This document shows positions 39,298 to 48,974 of a DNA stretch of 64,000 bases, piece by piece. Both the position numbers and the translations under genes were made by a program. Positions within the stretch are counted from its first letter, which is position 1, and each line of letters starts with the position of its first letter. The notes beneath the pieces were generated by a model. The model saw only the letters and a list, made by a program, of their open reading frames with translations, searched no databases and was not told the origin of the DNA. This DNA is from Candidozyma auris (taxonomy: Eukaryota; Ascomycota; Pichiomycetes; Serinales; Metschnikowiaceae), in the NCBI RefSeq assembly GCF_003013715.1, contig NC_072815.1:124001-188000 (forward strand), given 5' to 3'.

Positions 39298-40476
39298 TCA
39301 TAGTATGTAAGCTTTGAGTAAATGTGTGAAAAGACCTCCGAGAATAGAGCCAAAGCCGATCATGACTGCTGAAAGTATGGCGAAGTCCTGATGCTGGAGA
39401 AAAAAGGACGACTGGGTGTTTTTCACGGCATTGTAGTATCTTGCAATCCAGTTTCTGAACAGCTCCCAAGTGGAGACCCCGCTAAAGCTTATTACATAAG
39501 CATCAGTCGCCTTACTCTCCTCCTTCATGGACAGCTTTTCTGGAACAGCGGTCCCGGCGGCTAAGGCCCTCATTTCAGCGGAGAACAGATCCATTTTCTG
39601 CTGAACCTGGGCATCGAAAGCATTCACAAGTCTTCTACGTTTCCAAGGCTCCACCAAGAAAGTAGCAACTGTAAAAAGAAGCACGTTGATGCCCATAATA
39701 ATCCAAGTTCCCCACGTCAGCGCCTGTCTGATCTTGTCACTCCATATTTGCTCCTCATGGTACCGAGTCAAGATCAGCTGAGTCAACTTGTTTTGCACAG
39801 AGTCAACTTCCAGCTCCGCCTCTGCCAACTGTTGCTCTGCCCTTTCCTCTTCTTGTTGATTCGTATGGTCATTTCTATAGAGTTCCGTAAAACGCTCAAC
39901 GTCCGCCGGACCCCAATTGTGTTTTCTAGTCAATAGTTCATTTATCTCCTTCTGAGAGTCTGATCGTTTCTGGATCGCCTCCAGGTACGCCAATTTGCTG
40001 TCTTTGACTGTCTGTTTTTTGCTCTTGAGCTCCTCCTCTAAATTCTCCACCAGCTTTTTCAACTTTTCTATTCCCAGGTACCCCGTTACGTCGTTTAGAG
40101 CACGAGTGGCTCGAAAAATGGTTTCCTGGAGGTTTTCCATGTGAACCTCGAGCTTCTTGGAGAAAGCACTCCTGAGCTTCTCTTTCTCTGAAGGTAGATT
40201 CTTTATCCCAAGGTCGATTTTCTCCATTATCGGTTTCTCGACCACCTTCTTGGGCGGAACAGCTTCTGATTTCTTTGTTTCCTCCACCTTCGTGGACTTC
40301 TTGGGCAACAGCTCCTTCCTTTTTGCTTCCTCGAGTCTTTGGGCTATTCCCATGTTGGACGTCTCGATGATTTGTCGTAGCTTGGAATCATCATAGCTTG
40401 AGTTGTAGCGCACAAATGGTAAACATGACCGTATATAAGCTGTTCGAGGAGCCCTTAGGAGGACGGAAGGAAGCAT
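39298..40476 (-). CDS. SHE9: Mitochondrial inner membrane protein SHE9/MDM33
   Basis: 392 residues. The N-terminus is basic and hydrophobic with Arg and no acidic residues ('MLPSVLLRAPRTAYIRSCLP'), a mitochondrial presequence. The family core begins at 'MENLQETIFRATRALNDVTG' followed by 'IEKLKKLVENLEEELKSKK', a long coiled coil. Two membrane segments follow: one about 253-275 ('TWIIMGINVLLFTVATFLVE') and one at the very C-terminus ('AILSAVMIGFGSILGGLFTH'). The protein controls inner membrane fission and cristae shape; the coiled coil is thought to self-assemble in the matrix. It lies downstream of the PI-PLC gene on the same strand with 193 bp between them. Confidence 0.92.
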   Translation of the reverse strand: MLPSVLLRAPRTAYIRSCLPFVRYNSSYDDSKLRQIIETSNMGIAQRLEEAKRKELLPKKSTKVEETKKSEAVPPKKVVEKPIMEKIDLGIKNLPSEKEKLRSAFSKKLEVHMENLQETIFRATRALNDVTGYLGIEKLKKLVENLEEELKSKKQTVKDSKLAYLEAIQKRSDSQKEINELLTRKHNWGPADVERFTELYRNDHTNQQEEERAEQQLAEAELEVDSVQNKLTQLILTRYHEEQIWSDKIRQALTWGTWIIMGINVLLFTVATFLVEPWKRRRLVNAFDAQVQQKMDLFSAEMRALAAGTAVPEKLSMKEESKATDAYVISFSGVSTWELFRNWIARYYNAVKNTQSSFFLQHQDFAILSAVMIGFGSILGGLFTHLLKAYIL

Positions 40477-40669
40477 AAGAGGTCTGTGGTGAGCTTTGGC
40501 AAGCGCTCTATTATCAACTACTGAATACTACTATGTAAGCACCGAAGTCGCACTACGATATGTTTGGCTGCGAAAACAAGCATGAAGTAAAAATACATCG
40601 TTTAGTACATACTCGTGATTGACTTTAACATGTAAGAAAAATGAAAAAGAACGAAGAACGAGCAATTGC

Positions 40670-41569
40670 TCACTTGAAGTTCTTGTCGATCAACTCCTTG
40701 GCCATTTTCCAGTCGTTAGACTCGACATAGTCCAAAACAATGACTCCGCTGCCCTTGTCGAAGCTATCCTGGAGCTTGTGCTCTTCCATGGCCTTGGCCA
40801 CCTGCTGGGGCCAGCACTCGTGGTCAAAGAAATTGGAGCCCGAGCAGAAATTAATGAAGAGCTTGCCGTCGTCGTTGCTTCTGTTGTACTCGCTGGCCTT
40901 CTTGGCCAAGTTCTTCACGTACTCTACCTTCTTAGGCACATCGTTGGCTTTTTCAATCTCACAGAAGTCCTGAACGCAAAAGGGGCCTCTATCGTCCTCC
41001 GTACAGTTGTACTTCCACGTGTGGGCGTCAAAGCCAAATTCATTTCTTCTACCCTCGTTGTTGTCGCCGAATCTTCTGAAAAGAATCACCTTGCCTCTGG
41101 CGTCTCCCAAACGAGGCAAGTCAGTGCCCAAGTAAAACTTGTCCTTGTTGGGCTTCACGTACTTATCCCAGATTACGTTGCCAAACTCGTCCTTGTCGTT
41201 GTTCCATTCACCAGTGCCTTCCTGCTTGACCGAGAGAATTACCGTTTCCGAGCTGTTGTCCTTGAGAAAGTCAAACACCTCGTCCAAAGTGTCCTGGAAC
41301 TTCTTTGGGAACGGAATTCTCACGGGGAACTTTCCGTGAACAACCGTCAATTCGTTGGCCTCGTCGCCCGACTTCAAGGGGTACTTACCCACTCTCACGT
41401 CCAAAAAGCGCACGCCGTGCTCCAACTGCTTCGTCACCGACTCCCCCTGGCACTGGACGCTGGGCAACGCCGTGTGGCACGCGGCCGAGTTGTGGGTGCC
41501 TGGGATAGAGAGCTTGCCCAATTTGGTGTCATCGTTGAGCTCCTTCAACCACGTTTTGTAATTGACCAT
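40670..41569 (-). CDS. PLC2: Bacterial-type phosphatidylinositol phospholipase C (PLC2/PLC3-like)
   Basis: 299 residues forming one PI-PLC X-domain without the Y, C2 or EF-hand parts of eukaryotic PLCs, matching bacterial PI-PLC architecture. Visible catalytic features: His26 in 'LSIPGTHNSAA' (general base), 'FLDVR' at about 55-59, and the second His78 in 'LTVVHGKF'. There is no signal peptide, so it is probably cytosolic unless exported otherwise. C. albicans has two such genes (PLC2, PLC3). Codon use is biased toward TTG, AAG and GAC with GC-rich third positions, suggesting high expression. A longer plus-strand frame (40619-41584, 321 codons) runs antisense across the gene; the catalytic motifs decide for this strand. 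Confidence 0.88.
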   Translation of the reverse strand: MVNYKTWLKELNDDTKLGKLSIPGTHNSAACHTALPSVQCQGESVTKQLEHGVRFLDVRVGKYPLKSGDEANELTVVHGKFPVRIPFPKKFQDTLDEVFDFLKDNSSETVILSVKQEGTGEWNNDKDEFGNVIWDKYVKPNKDKFYLGTDLPRLGDARGKVILFRRFGDNNEGRRNEFGFDAHTWKYNCTEDDRGPFCVQDFCEIEKANDVPKKVEYVKNLAKKASEYNRSNDDGKLFINFCSGSNFFDHECWPQQVAKAMEEHKLQDSFDKGSGVIVLDYVESNDWKMAKELIDKNFK

Positions 41570-41858
41570 TTTGTGTTTGTATAGCAGCAGTTAATAGCAG
41601 TAGCAATAGTGGACGTCAACGCTTGGTGGCTGGGGACCGCTTATATATGTCACCACATGCACCGAACAACGGGCAGTGGGCGAAGGGTGGATTGTGCAGG
41701 TCGGAGCCAGGAGGTTCCTGAGGCGAAGTGGAGGACACAACCAAAGTGAGGGACAGAAGAGCGAGCACAATAGGAAAAAAAGTGAGCACAATAGGCAGTA
41801 GTGAGCACCCAGTGACAGGTCCAAAGTTTAGGGACGCGACGGCAGCCACTATTTAATT

Positions 41859-41866
41859 TGACGTCA
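41859..41866. promoter_or_regulatory. CRE/ATF-type palindrome TGACGTCA
   Basis: A perfect 8-bp CRE about 290 bp upstream of the PI-PLC ATG (minus strand) and 2.15 kb from CAF120. In yeasts such sites bind the bZIP repressor Sko1 (Hog1 pathway) or Aca1/Cst6. Which gene it serves is an inference from distance. Confidence 0.5.
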
Positions 41867-42096
41867 TTTTGACTAATAGCTTGTTGAAAAGGTCGTGCCA
41901 TTGACTGGTAATTGACCCCTTGAGTTGACAAGAAGCCGGAATTGTGCTCAATTGACTTGACTCATTTGAGGTTTGCAGCCATTCAGCTCGCCGCAGGTGC
42001 CTTTCTAGGAACAGGCCAGCGGAATGACAGGAACGTTGATGCGAGGCTGGAAAAGTACCTGGGCAGCAAAATGGCACACTTGCGGTGAGGTGCGTT

Positions 42097-42138
42097 CACA
42101 AACATAGTGGTACAAACATAGTGGGACAAACGTAGTCG
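42097..42138. repeat. 14-bp tandem repeat, three copies
   Basis: CACAAACATAGTGG, TACAAACATAGTGG, GACAAACGTAGTCG in direct tandem. Two copies are near identical, the third diverged. Confidence 0.85.
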
Positions 42139-42235
42139 TTGGACATGTGGTGGTATTGACCAAGCTACGCTTAGTGGCACATTGCCAGTGGCATACGTAG
42201 CACAGCAAACTGGCAACTTATGTTGACAAGCAGAA

Positions 42236-42280
42236 TTGACATAGTTGACATTGCTGACATGATTAATTTGATTGACATGG
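42236..42280. repeat. 9-bp TTGACATxG repeat block
   Basis: Five 9-bp units in register (ttgacatag, ttgacattg, ctgacatga, ttaatttga, ttgacatgg), with one further TTGACA at 42223. TGACA is the core recognised by TALE homeodomain factors such as Cup9/Tos8, so it may be a cluster of binding sites rather than junk. Confidence 0.7.
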
Positions 42281-42494
42281 GAAATGTGACCTTTGTTGGT
42301 GGTATGCCTCGGACAACTTCAACTAGGGAAATTTACCATCAGTCACAGAAACCTAGAGCATCATCAAGTTGTTGTAGTATAGCTGACGCCAGTGCCAAGT
42401 ACCAATTGCCAAAGTGGCCAGGTTGTGAGCAAGCGTTTAACCGATAAGCAGGATCTGGTTTAGATGCTCGACCAAGGGTCAGAACGAATTCAGG

Positions 42495-42538
42495 GCAGGT
42501 ACAGAGCAGGTACAGAGCAGGCACAGAGCAGATTCAGA
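42495..42538. repeat. 11-bp tandem repeat, four copies
   Basis: GCAGGTACAGA twice, then GCAGGCACAGA and GCAGATTCAGA, contiguous. A minisatellite in non-coding sequence. Confidence 0.85.
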
Positions 42539-44015
42539 GTAGATCTTAATGGACGATATGAATTTGCGCAGACACGCAAAAGGAAAGATGTGGAGCTCGT
42601 GCTCAGGGCAGAGAATGGAGGCAGTGAGCAAAGTGGGCGGTGAGTGAGTGAGTGTTGGCAGCACATTGGCAGTGCAAACCGCAACCAAAAAATGCAATAC
42701 ACAAATGGAGGCAGAGGGACAAAACCTGGCAAAACGGAGACACTGCGGGCCCGAACAGCCCACCAGGGCCGGACTCGGTGCCCTTGGCGGTCACTCATGG
42801 GTGTTGGGGAGGTCCCCTCTGGAGCCAAGAGATGTCTACAATAGGACTAGTTGAGGACCCTCAGGCAGGCTGCCAGAGCATTTTCGCAGCCCCAATGCCA
42901 CCTCTGTTCAGGACGCTTTGGCATGGGATTCCGACGGGAAAAGGGTATGGAAGAATGTGAAAGTCAAAAAGAAGCACATTACTGATGATCTGGCGGAGTA
43001 GGCTTTGGCCTCAATGGCTATGACGTTACCGTTGCGTCGTCCCTGAAGCATAAACTTCTGCACTTTGCAACTTCGCACACCCGCCCAGAGCCGAAGATCC
43101 CGCCAGGGTGTGACTGGGCCAAGCAGCCAATACCAAGAAATAACTATGGCCAAGGGTCAAGGGAGGTGCCACTGCCACTTGGACTCGAATCCCCACGATA
43201 AATCGATTTCTTTCAGAGGAGAAAAGGCGATGCCTTTTTTTTTCCACCTCGAGAATCATAGTGCTTCTGGCATTTTTCACGCCTTGCTGCCAGTTTTTTT
43301 TTCACGCTTTGTTGCCAAATTTTCGCTCGCTTTTTTATTTTTATTTTTTTTTGTTGGCTTCTGTGCCTCTCCTTTGCTGCTGCCTCCTCCAGCCCTTTGT
43401 TCACACCTGAGCGCCACGAATTCGTGCGCCCTCTGTTCCATTCCTGACACTTCCCTGACACTTCCCTGGCTTACCTCCTACTTGCTCCCTCCTCTTTTGT
43501 CACACGCCCAATTGAACTTCACCGCAAACGTCCACGTCCTCTGTAGTCCTCAGCAATCTTCGCATCTTCCTCTCTTTTCTTTTTTGTACAGCCACCGATT
43601 CCTCTACGCTCGTTGAAGTTAAGCCCAGCTTTAGCCCTGCCGATGCTACGCTTTCTAAGTTTGCAGCCGCCACTCACCAACCTTGTTTACTGCCGACCTG
43701 CACACTGCTCACCTGCCCAGGGCAGCCATCTTGCCGCAACTGCCTTCCCTGCCTGCTTTTTTCTGCCCCAGCCCTGCCGATTGTGGCCCGACCGCCGCCT
43801 TTTCTCTGTCGTCGTTTTAGCCCTGTGTCGTCATGGCGCCCTCACCGGCATCGATCGCATCTTGCTCCACATATCAGCTCGTTTTTCTCTCTTTGCTACT
43901 CGTCTTCTTCACGTCATCTACGGATTCTCAACCTTTTTGTTTTGGTTTTTGATCCCTCAACCCTCGGTCTGCCTGTCTCACCTCATCTCCTTCCTCATCC
44001 TCCACCTAACTTGTA

Positions 44016-46292
44016 ATGTTCTTGTTTAAGAGGAAAGATAACGCTCCCCAGCGAGCTCCCCAGCGGAACCCCCAGCGGAACCGCAAAGCGTCCAACAACA
44101 ACAGCTCCTCCTCCTCCTCCTCGCTTCCTCGGCAAAGACCCTCGCTGTCCAGGCCAATTCCTCCGCCAAAGGACAAACCGAGTGTCCAGTCGGCTTCGGC
44201 CTCGAATTCGACGCCGCTGATGTCTCCTTTGAAACCACCAAAGCTCAACACCTCCAATGTGAGCTCTCTCTCTGGATCGCCAGCTAGCGCCTCCAGGGGC
44301 GTTCCCTCGGCTCCTTCGGCGCCATCGTCGCCAATCTCTCGTCGCCTGGCCTCGGAGCGCCATACGCCGGCCTCGTACATTAGACACTCGAGAGTGCTCT
44401 CAATGTCGAGCAACACAAACCTGGCGTTGGACGCTCCCGGGCTGCTTCGGCCCGCTCGCAGCTTGAGACGCAGAATGAAGGCCATCACCAACGACTTGCC
44501 TCCAGAGTTGCTGCCTGTGGTCAACTTGATCAATGCTCAGAGATTGCGCACATACGTCTCGGGCTCGCTCTGGCTCAAACACCATGGGTCTGATTGGCTC
44601 CCCACGGAGGCCACGTTGACAGGAACAGAGTTGGCTTTATTTATAGACGGCTCTGAGAACCCCAAGTATGTGAACATCCAAGATTGCAGCATCTTGGTTG
44701 GCTCCAAGACCTCGCTGTCTCCAGGGTCCACATCCGATGTCTCGTACCCATACGACTTGACCATCTTGCAGGATTTTGATAACCACCAGGAGGTGCTTCG
44801 CTTCGATGTGCAACAAGATCTTTTCAATTGGCTAGCGGCGTTGCACTTGTCCAAATTTGAGCTGACGTCTTTGAACGAGGCCTTCACCGCTGTCATGCTC
44901 TCGATCAAGGGTCCAGAGCTCTCGGATATATACACGCTTTTGGCCCACAAAAAACGGTTTGCTAGGTTCGAGTGGTGCAACTTGCGCTTACCCCAGGTAT
45001 CTTCAAAGTGGATCAAAACGTACATGGCCATAATCCCCGGCGACAACAAAAAGAAAGGCAGAGTGGAGATCTACACTAACGACAAGATAAACAAAAAGTC
45101 GCTCATCTTATACGTGAACGACGTTGAGGCCGTCTACAATGTCTACCCTGAGGATCACCGCATGATTGACAACAACGGTATCATGAAGTTAGAGGGCCAA
45201 GTGTTCGTCAACAAAGACTACGAGCACCTCTTCTCTGGCAAGGAGGTTCTCTCGGGAGACAGCACTCCAACTGGCTCGAAGCTGGGCTCCAGAGTCAGCT
45301 CCAGCACCTCCCTTAGCTCCTTGGCTGCTCCACCAGCGCCACATCAACAGGTTGGCAATCGCTCGAGAAGTACATCGGTGAACTCATCCCATTCGTTCTT
45401 CATGAATTCGCCAACTCCTACGAGAAATACGAAGGAGCTGTTGACGCCCGGCTCGCCTCCACGCAACACATCGAATCATTTCTACAAGAAGCAGAGCGTC
45501 AACAAGTTTGTTGCTACAAACTACGTCTACTTGTTGCCTCTCAACCACCCTGGAGTTTCTTCTATCGAAATCATGATCAGAAACTTCCTCCATATCATTG
45601 ATGCCTTCAAGTTGTACGGTCGTCCTCAGCAATTGAACAGCGACAAGAAGAACACCGAGTCGATGCTCTTCGGGTTGCCATCGTTGCCATTCTACGGGTA
45701 TCTTTCGACGGAGGACGCATTTGATCTTGTTGAGGCCAATTTCGATACCGCTCGTATCCAAAACTGGACGGAGTTGGAATGGCGCAACTGTTTCAAGGAG
45801 TACATTGTATGCAAACAGGCAGACGGGCCATATAAGGGCGTGGGCAACATTGCCGATCTATACGACTCCGTCGAGGGCGACTCTCCTGTTAGCGAACTGG
45901 CCACCCCAATCGGGATGTTGTCGCCCAAGATCCTGTTCCCCTATAACACATCACGTGTTGCCAGTCCTCCACCAGGCAACATGTCACGTCTCTCACAGAA
46001 TTACTCAGGAGGCGATGAGTTCGGCGGAGAGATTGGCCAGTTGCTGTTGAGCGACACGAGCTTGGGACAGGGCCCCAGCAATCTGGGCAGCAACATCGCA
46101 AGTGCTCCGGCGCTCAAGCTCAACGACGACAAGTACTTGGGCGGCCCCTTTGAGTTCAAGAACCAGGACACCTCTCCCAGATCGCAGGACGACATGCTTC
46201 GGTCTCTTGAGCCCATTGTGGACTTGCCCACCCCTCTTGACGACAAGCACGCTGTGAACAATTACTTCAGCGTGAAGGCTGCCAATTTGTAA
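44016..46292 (+). CDS. CAF120: CCR4-NOT-associated PH-domain protein CAF120/SKG3
   Basis: 758 residues. The first 150 are Ser/Pro/Asn-rich and disordered with a poly-Ser run. A PH domain begins at 'LRTYVSGSLWLKHHGSDWLP' (about 172) and runs to about 285; a second PH-like module covers about 310-400 ('WCNLRLPQVSSKWIKTYMAI', 'GRVEIYTNDK', 'VEAVYNVYPEDHRMI'). A helical block follows ('VYLLPLNHPGVSSIEIMIRN', 'FGLPSLPFYGYLSTEDAF'), then a disordered tail. This order is that of yeast Caf120 and its paralogue Skg3; Caf120 associates with the CCR4-NOT complex, Skg3 localises to bud sites. A single ancestral-type gene is expected in CUG-Ser yeasts. The role here is by homology only. The pyrimidine-rich leader precedes the ATG at 44016. 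Confidence 0.82.
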   Translation: MFLFKRKDNAPQRAPQRNPQRNRKASNNNSSSSSSSLPRQRPSLSRPIPPPKDKPSVQSASASNSTPLMSPLKPPKLNTSNVSSLSGSPASASRGVPSAPSAPSSPISRRLASERHTPASYIRHSRVLSMSSNTNLALDAPGLLRPARSLRRRMKAITNDLPPELLPVVNLINAQRLRTYVSGSLWLKHHGSDWLPTEATLTGTELALFIDGSENPKYVNIQDCSILVGSKTSLSPGSTSDVSYPYDLTILQDFDNHQEVLRFDVQQDLFNWLAALHLSKFELTSLNEAFTAVMLSIKGPELSDIYTLLAHKKRFARFEWCNLRLPQVSSKWIKTYMAIIPGDNKKKGRVEIYTNDKINKKSLILYVNDVEAVYNVYPEDHRMIDNNGIMKLEGQVFVNKDYEHLFSGKEVLSGDSTPTGSKLGSRVSSSTSLSSLAAPPAPHQQVGNRSRSTSVNSSHSFFMNSPTPTRNTKELLTPGSPPRNTSNHFYKKQSVNKFVATNYVYLLPLNHPGVSSIEIMIRNFLHIIDAFKLYGRPQQLNSDKKNTESMLFGLPSLPFYGYLSTEDAFDLVEANFDTARIQNWTELEWRNCFKEYIVCKQADGPYKGVGNIADLYDSVEGDSPVSELATPIGMLSPKILFPYNTSRVASPPPGNMSRLSQNYSGGDEFGGEIGQLLLSDTSLGQGPSNLGSNIASAPALKLNDDKYLGGPFEFKNQDTSPRSQDDMLRSLEPIVDLPTPLDDKHAVNNYFSVKAANL

Positions 46293-47358
46293 GCTGCCCC
46301 GTGCACTGTGTAAGTTCATTTCTTTTGGTTCAATCATAGACACTCCTTATGAATGTGTAGGCACCTAGAACTTGGATCGGAGCTCTTTATGAGCACAGTT
46401 TGAAATTATCTTAGCTGAGTACTACTGGCCGGGCTAGACCGAAGTAGTGCCCAACGTTACTATGACAAGAGCGAAGCGTCAATTTATCGTCTGATTCGTA
46501 ATGTTGACTAATCTCGTTTAAATTATTAGCATTCCGTCCTCGAGCCCCCCAATGTAATACCACCTGACTAAGACTTAGTAAAGCTAGGTTTACATCACCT
46601 GTTTGAATATATGCACTAATTTTGCAGCCATTTGAGACCTCCCTTTCTCCTCCACAAAAGCTCATTATCTTACTCGCATTGTGAAATTTCTCATTCTCCA
46701 ACGGCTTTGCCCAATGGTATCCGATTCCGTCTCCGCCTGACTTCATACCCACCTCTCTTGTTTGAAACCGAGAGCGGCCCAAACGACGTGTATTGTTTTC
46801 AGGTGCATAACCCGTACACGTCTAGCGTGTTGTTTACCCTTGGAGCAACCACGATGATGCGTCTCGTGGTTCGTAGAAAGCAACACGCGATTGTCATTTG
46901 AAAAAAGTGTTCCTTGATCGGCTCAAGGGTAAACACAGGGACTGCATCCAAGAGCCAGCCACCCGGGACGACAATGAAATCGTGAGAGCTATTTCGGCCA
47001 TTTTTGGGTCTATTGAAGCGCCAAAAAAGGAAAATGGTTTGGAAAGATACGCTGAGCACCGAAATGTCATTGAATTTTTAAATAAACAGCTCTCTGTGCC
47101 TTTTCAATCATCACAAGGGTAACCTCCACACAAGACGCGTGCCACGTCCACCTCACGTCTAGCGCGCTCGCGCGTCACGTGCATCCTTCATCTCTTATTT
47201 GCCATTTGCTACTCTTCCCATCTTTGTCCTTGCCTTCGTTTCCTCCTTACCAAAACATTCGGCCGCCGCATCGGTAAACCCTCTTTCGCAAAGTATATAA
47301 GCCTGTGTTTTCCCCAACTTTTATCTTCTTCATCAAAAATCTCTTTTTCCACAAAACC
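46293..47358. other. CAF120-RNR2 spacer and RNR2 promoter
   Basis: 1.07 kb. The last 230 bp hold a G1/S-type promoter (MCB boxes, E-box, TATA; see separate entry). Frames at 46632-46901 and 46898-47122 have no recognisable features and the second starts with TTG. Confidence 0.55.
47134..47300 (+). promoter_or_regulatory. RNR2 promoter: MCB boxes, E-box, TATA
   Basis: ACGCGT at 47135-47140 (a perfect MluI cell-cycle box), a CGCGCGTC stretch to 47176, an overlapping CACGTG E-box at 47176-47181, and TATATAA at 47294-47300, 59 bp before the RNR2 ATG. MCB boxes bind MBF (Mbp1-Swi6, or Swi4/Swi6 complexes in Candida) and give G1/S transcription of DNA synthesis genes. Confidence 0.75.
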
Positions 47359-48636
47359 ATGTCCATCCAACAAACTCCAACCAACGGCTTGACTGGCAAG
47401 ATCTCGTCTCTCGACATGACTAATGCCAAAGGCACTGCCTTGACCGACAAGTTGGCCGCGGAGGCTGCTCAGAAAGACTCTTCTTCTTCTACAGACTCCA
47501 TCGTGGGCAAGCCTGAAATCAACACCTCCTTGGAGGTGGACCCTGAGGAGACCGCCAAGGTGGCCAAGGAGATCGAGGCTGCTGCCAAAGAGCACGAGAA
47601 GTTCTTGGCTTCTCACAAGGTCCAGCGTCACAAGTTGAAGGAGCAGGAGAAGGATGAGCCTTTGTTGATCGAAAACAAGCGCAGGTTCGTCTTGTTCCCT
47701 ATCAAATACCACGAAGTTTGGCAGATGTACAAGAAGGCCGAGGCTTCTTTCTGGACGGCCGAAGAGATCGACTTATCCAAGGACATGCACGACTGGAACA
47801 ACAGAATGAACGACAACGAGAGATACTTTATTTCCAGAGTGCTTGCGTTCTTCGCTGCGTCCGACGGTATCGTCAACGAGAACTTGGTGGAGAACTTCTC
47901 TGCTGAGGTGCAGATCCCTGAGGCCAAGTGCTTCTACGGTTTCCAGATCATGATGGAGAACATCCACTCCGAGACCTACTCCTTGTTGATCGACACCTAC
48001 ATTAAAGACCCTAAGGAGGCTGACTTCTTGTTCAACGCCATCGAAAACATCCCTTGCATTAAGAAGAAGGCTGACTGGGCATTGAGGTGGATCGCTGACG
48101 AGGAGGCCTTGTTTGCTGAAAGATTGGTGGCCTTCGCTGCCGTCGAAGGTATCTTCTTCAGTGGCTCATTTGCGTCCATCTTCTGGTTGAAGAAGAGAGG
48201 CTTGATGCCAGGTCTCACATTCTCCAACGAGTTGATCTGCCGTGACGAAGGTTTGCACACCGACTTTGCCTGTTTGTTGTTCTCTCACTTGCAGAACAGA
48301 CCCGACCCTTCGATCGTCGAGAAAATCATCACAGAGGCCGTTGTTCTCGAAAAGGAGTACTTCACCGACGCCTTGCCAGTGTCTCTTTTGGGTATGAACG
48401 TCAACTTGATGTGCCAGTACGTTGAGTTTGTTGCTGACAGATTGCTTGTTGCTTTGGGCAACAAGAAGGTGTACAACGTGACCAACCCATTCGACTTCAT
48501 GGAGAACATCTCGTTGGCTGGTAAGACCAACTTCTTCGAGAAGAGAGTGTCTGACTACCAGAAGGCTGGTGTCATGGCTAAGACCAACGACGCCACCAGC
48601 AACAGCAAGACCTTCACTTTCGACGATGACTTCTAA
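47359..48636 (+). CDS. RNR2: Ribonucleotide reductase small subunit
   Basis: 425 residues from the ATG at 47359 (ACCATGTCC); the frame is open to 47305 but those codons are leader. Class Ia R2 residues all present: di-iron ligands Asp169 ('[10 protein letters not shown]'), Glu200 and His203 ('MMENIHSE'), Glu297 and His300 ('RDEGLHTDF'), and the radical Tyr207. The C-terminus 'TFTFDDDF' is the peptide that docks on the large subunit. Intact catalytic residues mean RNR2, not the RNR4 paralogue, which lacks iron ligands. It supplies dNTPs together with RNR1 (not in this window). Codon bias is strong; I see no in-frame CTG. Regulated by the MCB-bearing promoter at 47134-47300. Confidence 0.98.
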   Translation: MSIQQTPTNGLTGKISSLDMTNAKGTALTDKLAAEAAQKDSSSSTDSIVGKPEINTSLEVDPEETAKVAKEIEAAAKEHEKFLASHKVQRHKLKEQEKDEPLLIENKRRFVLFPIKYHEVWQMYKKAEASFWTAEEIDLSKDMHDWNNRMNDNERYFISRVLAFFAASDGIVNENLVENFSAEVQIPEAKCFYGFQIMMENIHSETYSLLIDTYIKDPKEADFLFNAIENIPCIKKKADWALRWIADEEALFAERLVAFAAVEGIFFSGSFASIFWLKKRGLMPGLTFSNELICRDEGLHTDFACLLFSHLQNRPDPSIVEKIITEAVVLEKEYFTDALPVSLLGMNVNLMCQYVEFVADRLLVALGNKKVYNVTNPFDFMENISLAGKTNFFEKRVSDYQKAGVMAKTNDATSNSKTFTFDDDF

Positions 48637-48974
48637 ATGTCACTCCCTTTTCATTGTTACGAATTACTTCTATTGATTTTGTCCCTGCAAGCTGCGTGGG
48701 TTTGGTTTTTACGTTTCTGCAGCTTGACTTGTATTTTTTTATTAACGGTCCCACGAGCGCCTGAGCTCGCATTCATTTCCTAATTTACATAAACGTCACG
48801 ATACCAGCAAGCGTAGAGAACAAAAATTATAGAATTTCGAAATCATTTGGTGGAGGTTAATCCTCATTACTCTAGATCCACCCTGTTATGGCTGCAATCA
48901 GCACACCCGTTCACCAGGATGAGGCTCATCGAATTGTCACATCAACTACTCACTAACAACCACCTACCTGAAAA
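48637..48974. other. RNR2-TSR3 spacer
   Basis: 338 bp, 3' region of RNR2 (T-rich at 48730-48745) and TSR3 promoter. No other gene; an overlapping frame at 48847-49122 is out of phase with TSR3. Confidence 0.5.

Larger units (their letters stand above)
41570..44015. other. Long repeat-bearing spacer between PLC2 and CAF120
   Basis: 2.45 kb with divergent genes on each side and no supportable gene. It holds a perfect CRE palindrome (41859), many TTGAC words (41880-42280), a 14-bp tandem repeat (42097-42138), a 9-bp repeat (42236-42280) and an 11-bp tandem repeat (42495-42538). A pyrimidine-rich leader sits in the 700 bp before CAF120. The largest plus-strand frame (43065-43616) encodes Pro/Leu/Ser low-complexity sequence from that pyrimidine tract. 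Confidence 0.6.

Noticed and set aside
40619..41584. 321-codon plus-strand frame, longer than the PI-PLC gene opposite
   Set aside because: The minus strand has both catalytic His motifs and the whole X-domain. The plus frame is a shadow of codon bias.
43181..43205. GGACTCGAATCCCC resembling a tRNA 3' half
   Set aside because: Register is off by one from GGTTCGAATCC and no acceptor stem or A-box is present upstream.
43065..43616. 183-codon plus-strand frame upstream of CAF120
   Set aside because: Phe/Leu/Ser/Pro translation of a pyrimidine-rich leader. It overlaps further open frames of the same kind up to 44029.
46325..46345. Possible tRNA B-box (GGTTCAATC)
   Set aside because: Flanks do not pair and no cloverleaf can be drawn.
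46898..47122. 74-codon frame upstream of RNR2
   Set aside because: TTG start, no motif, and it lies next to the MCB-bearing promoter.
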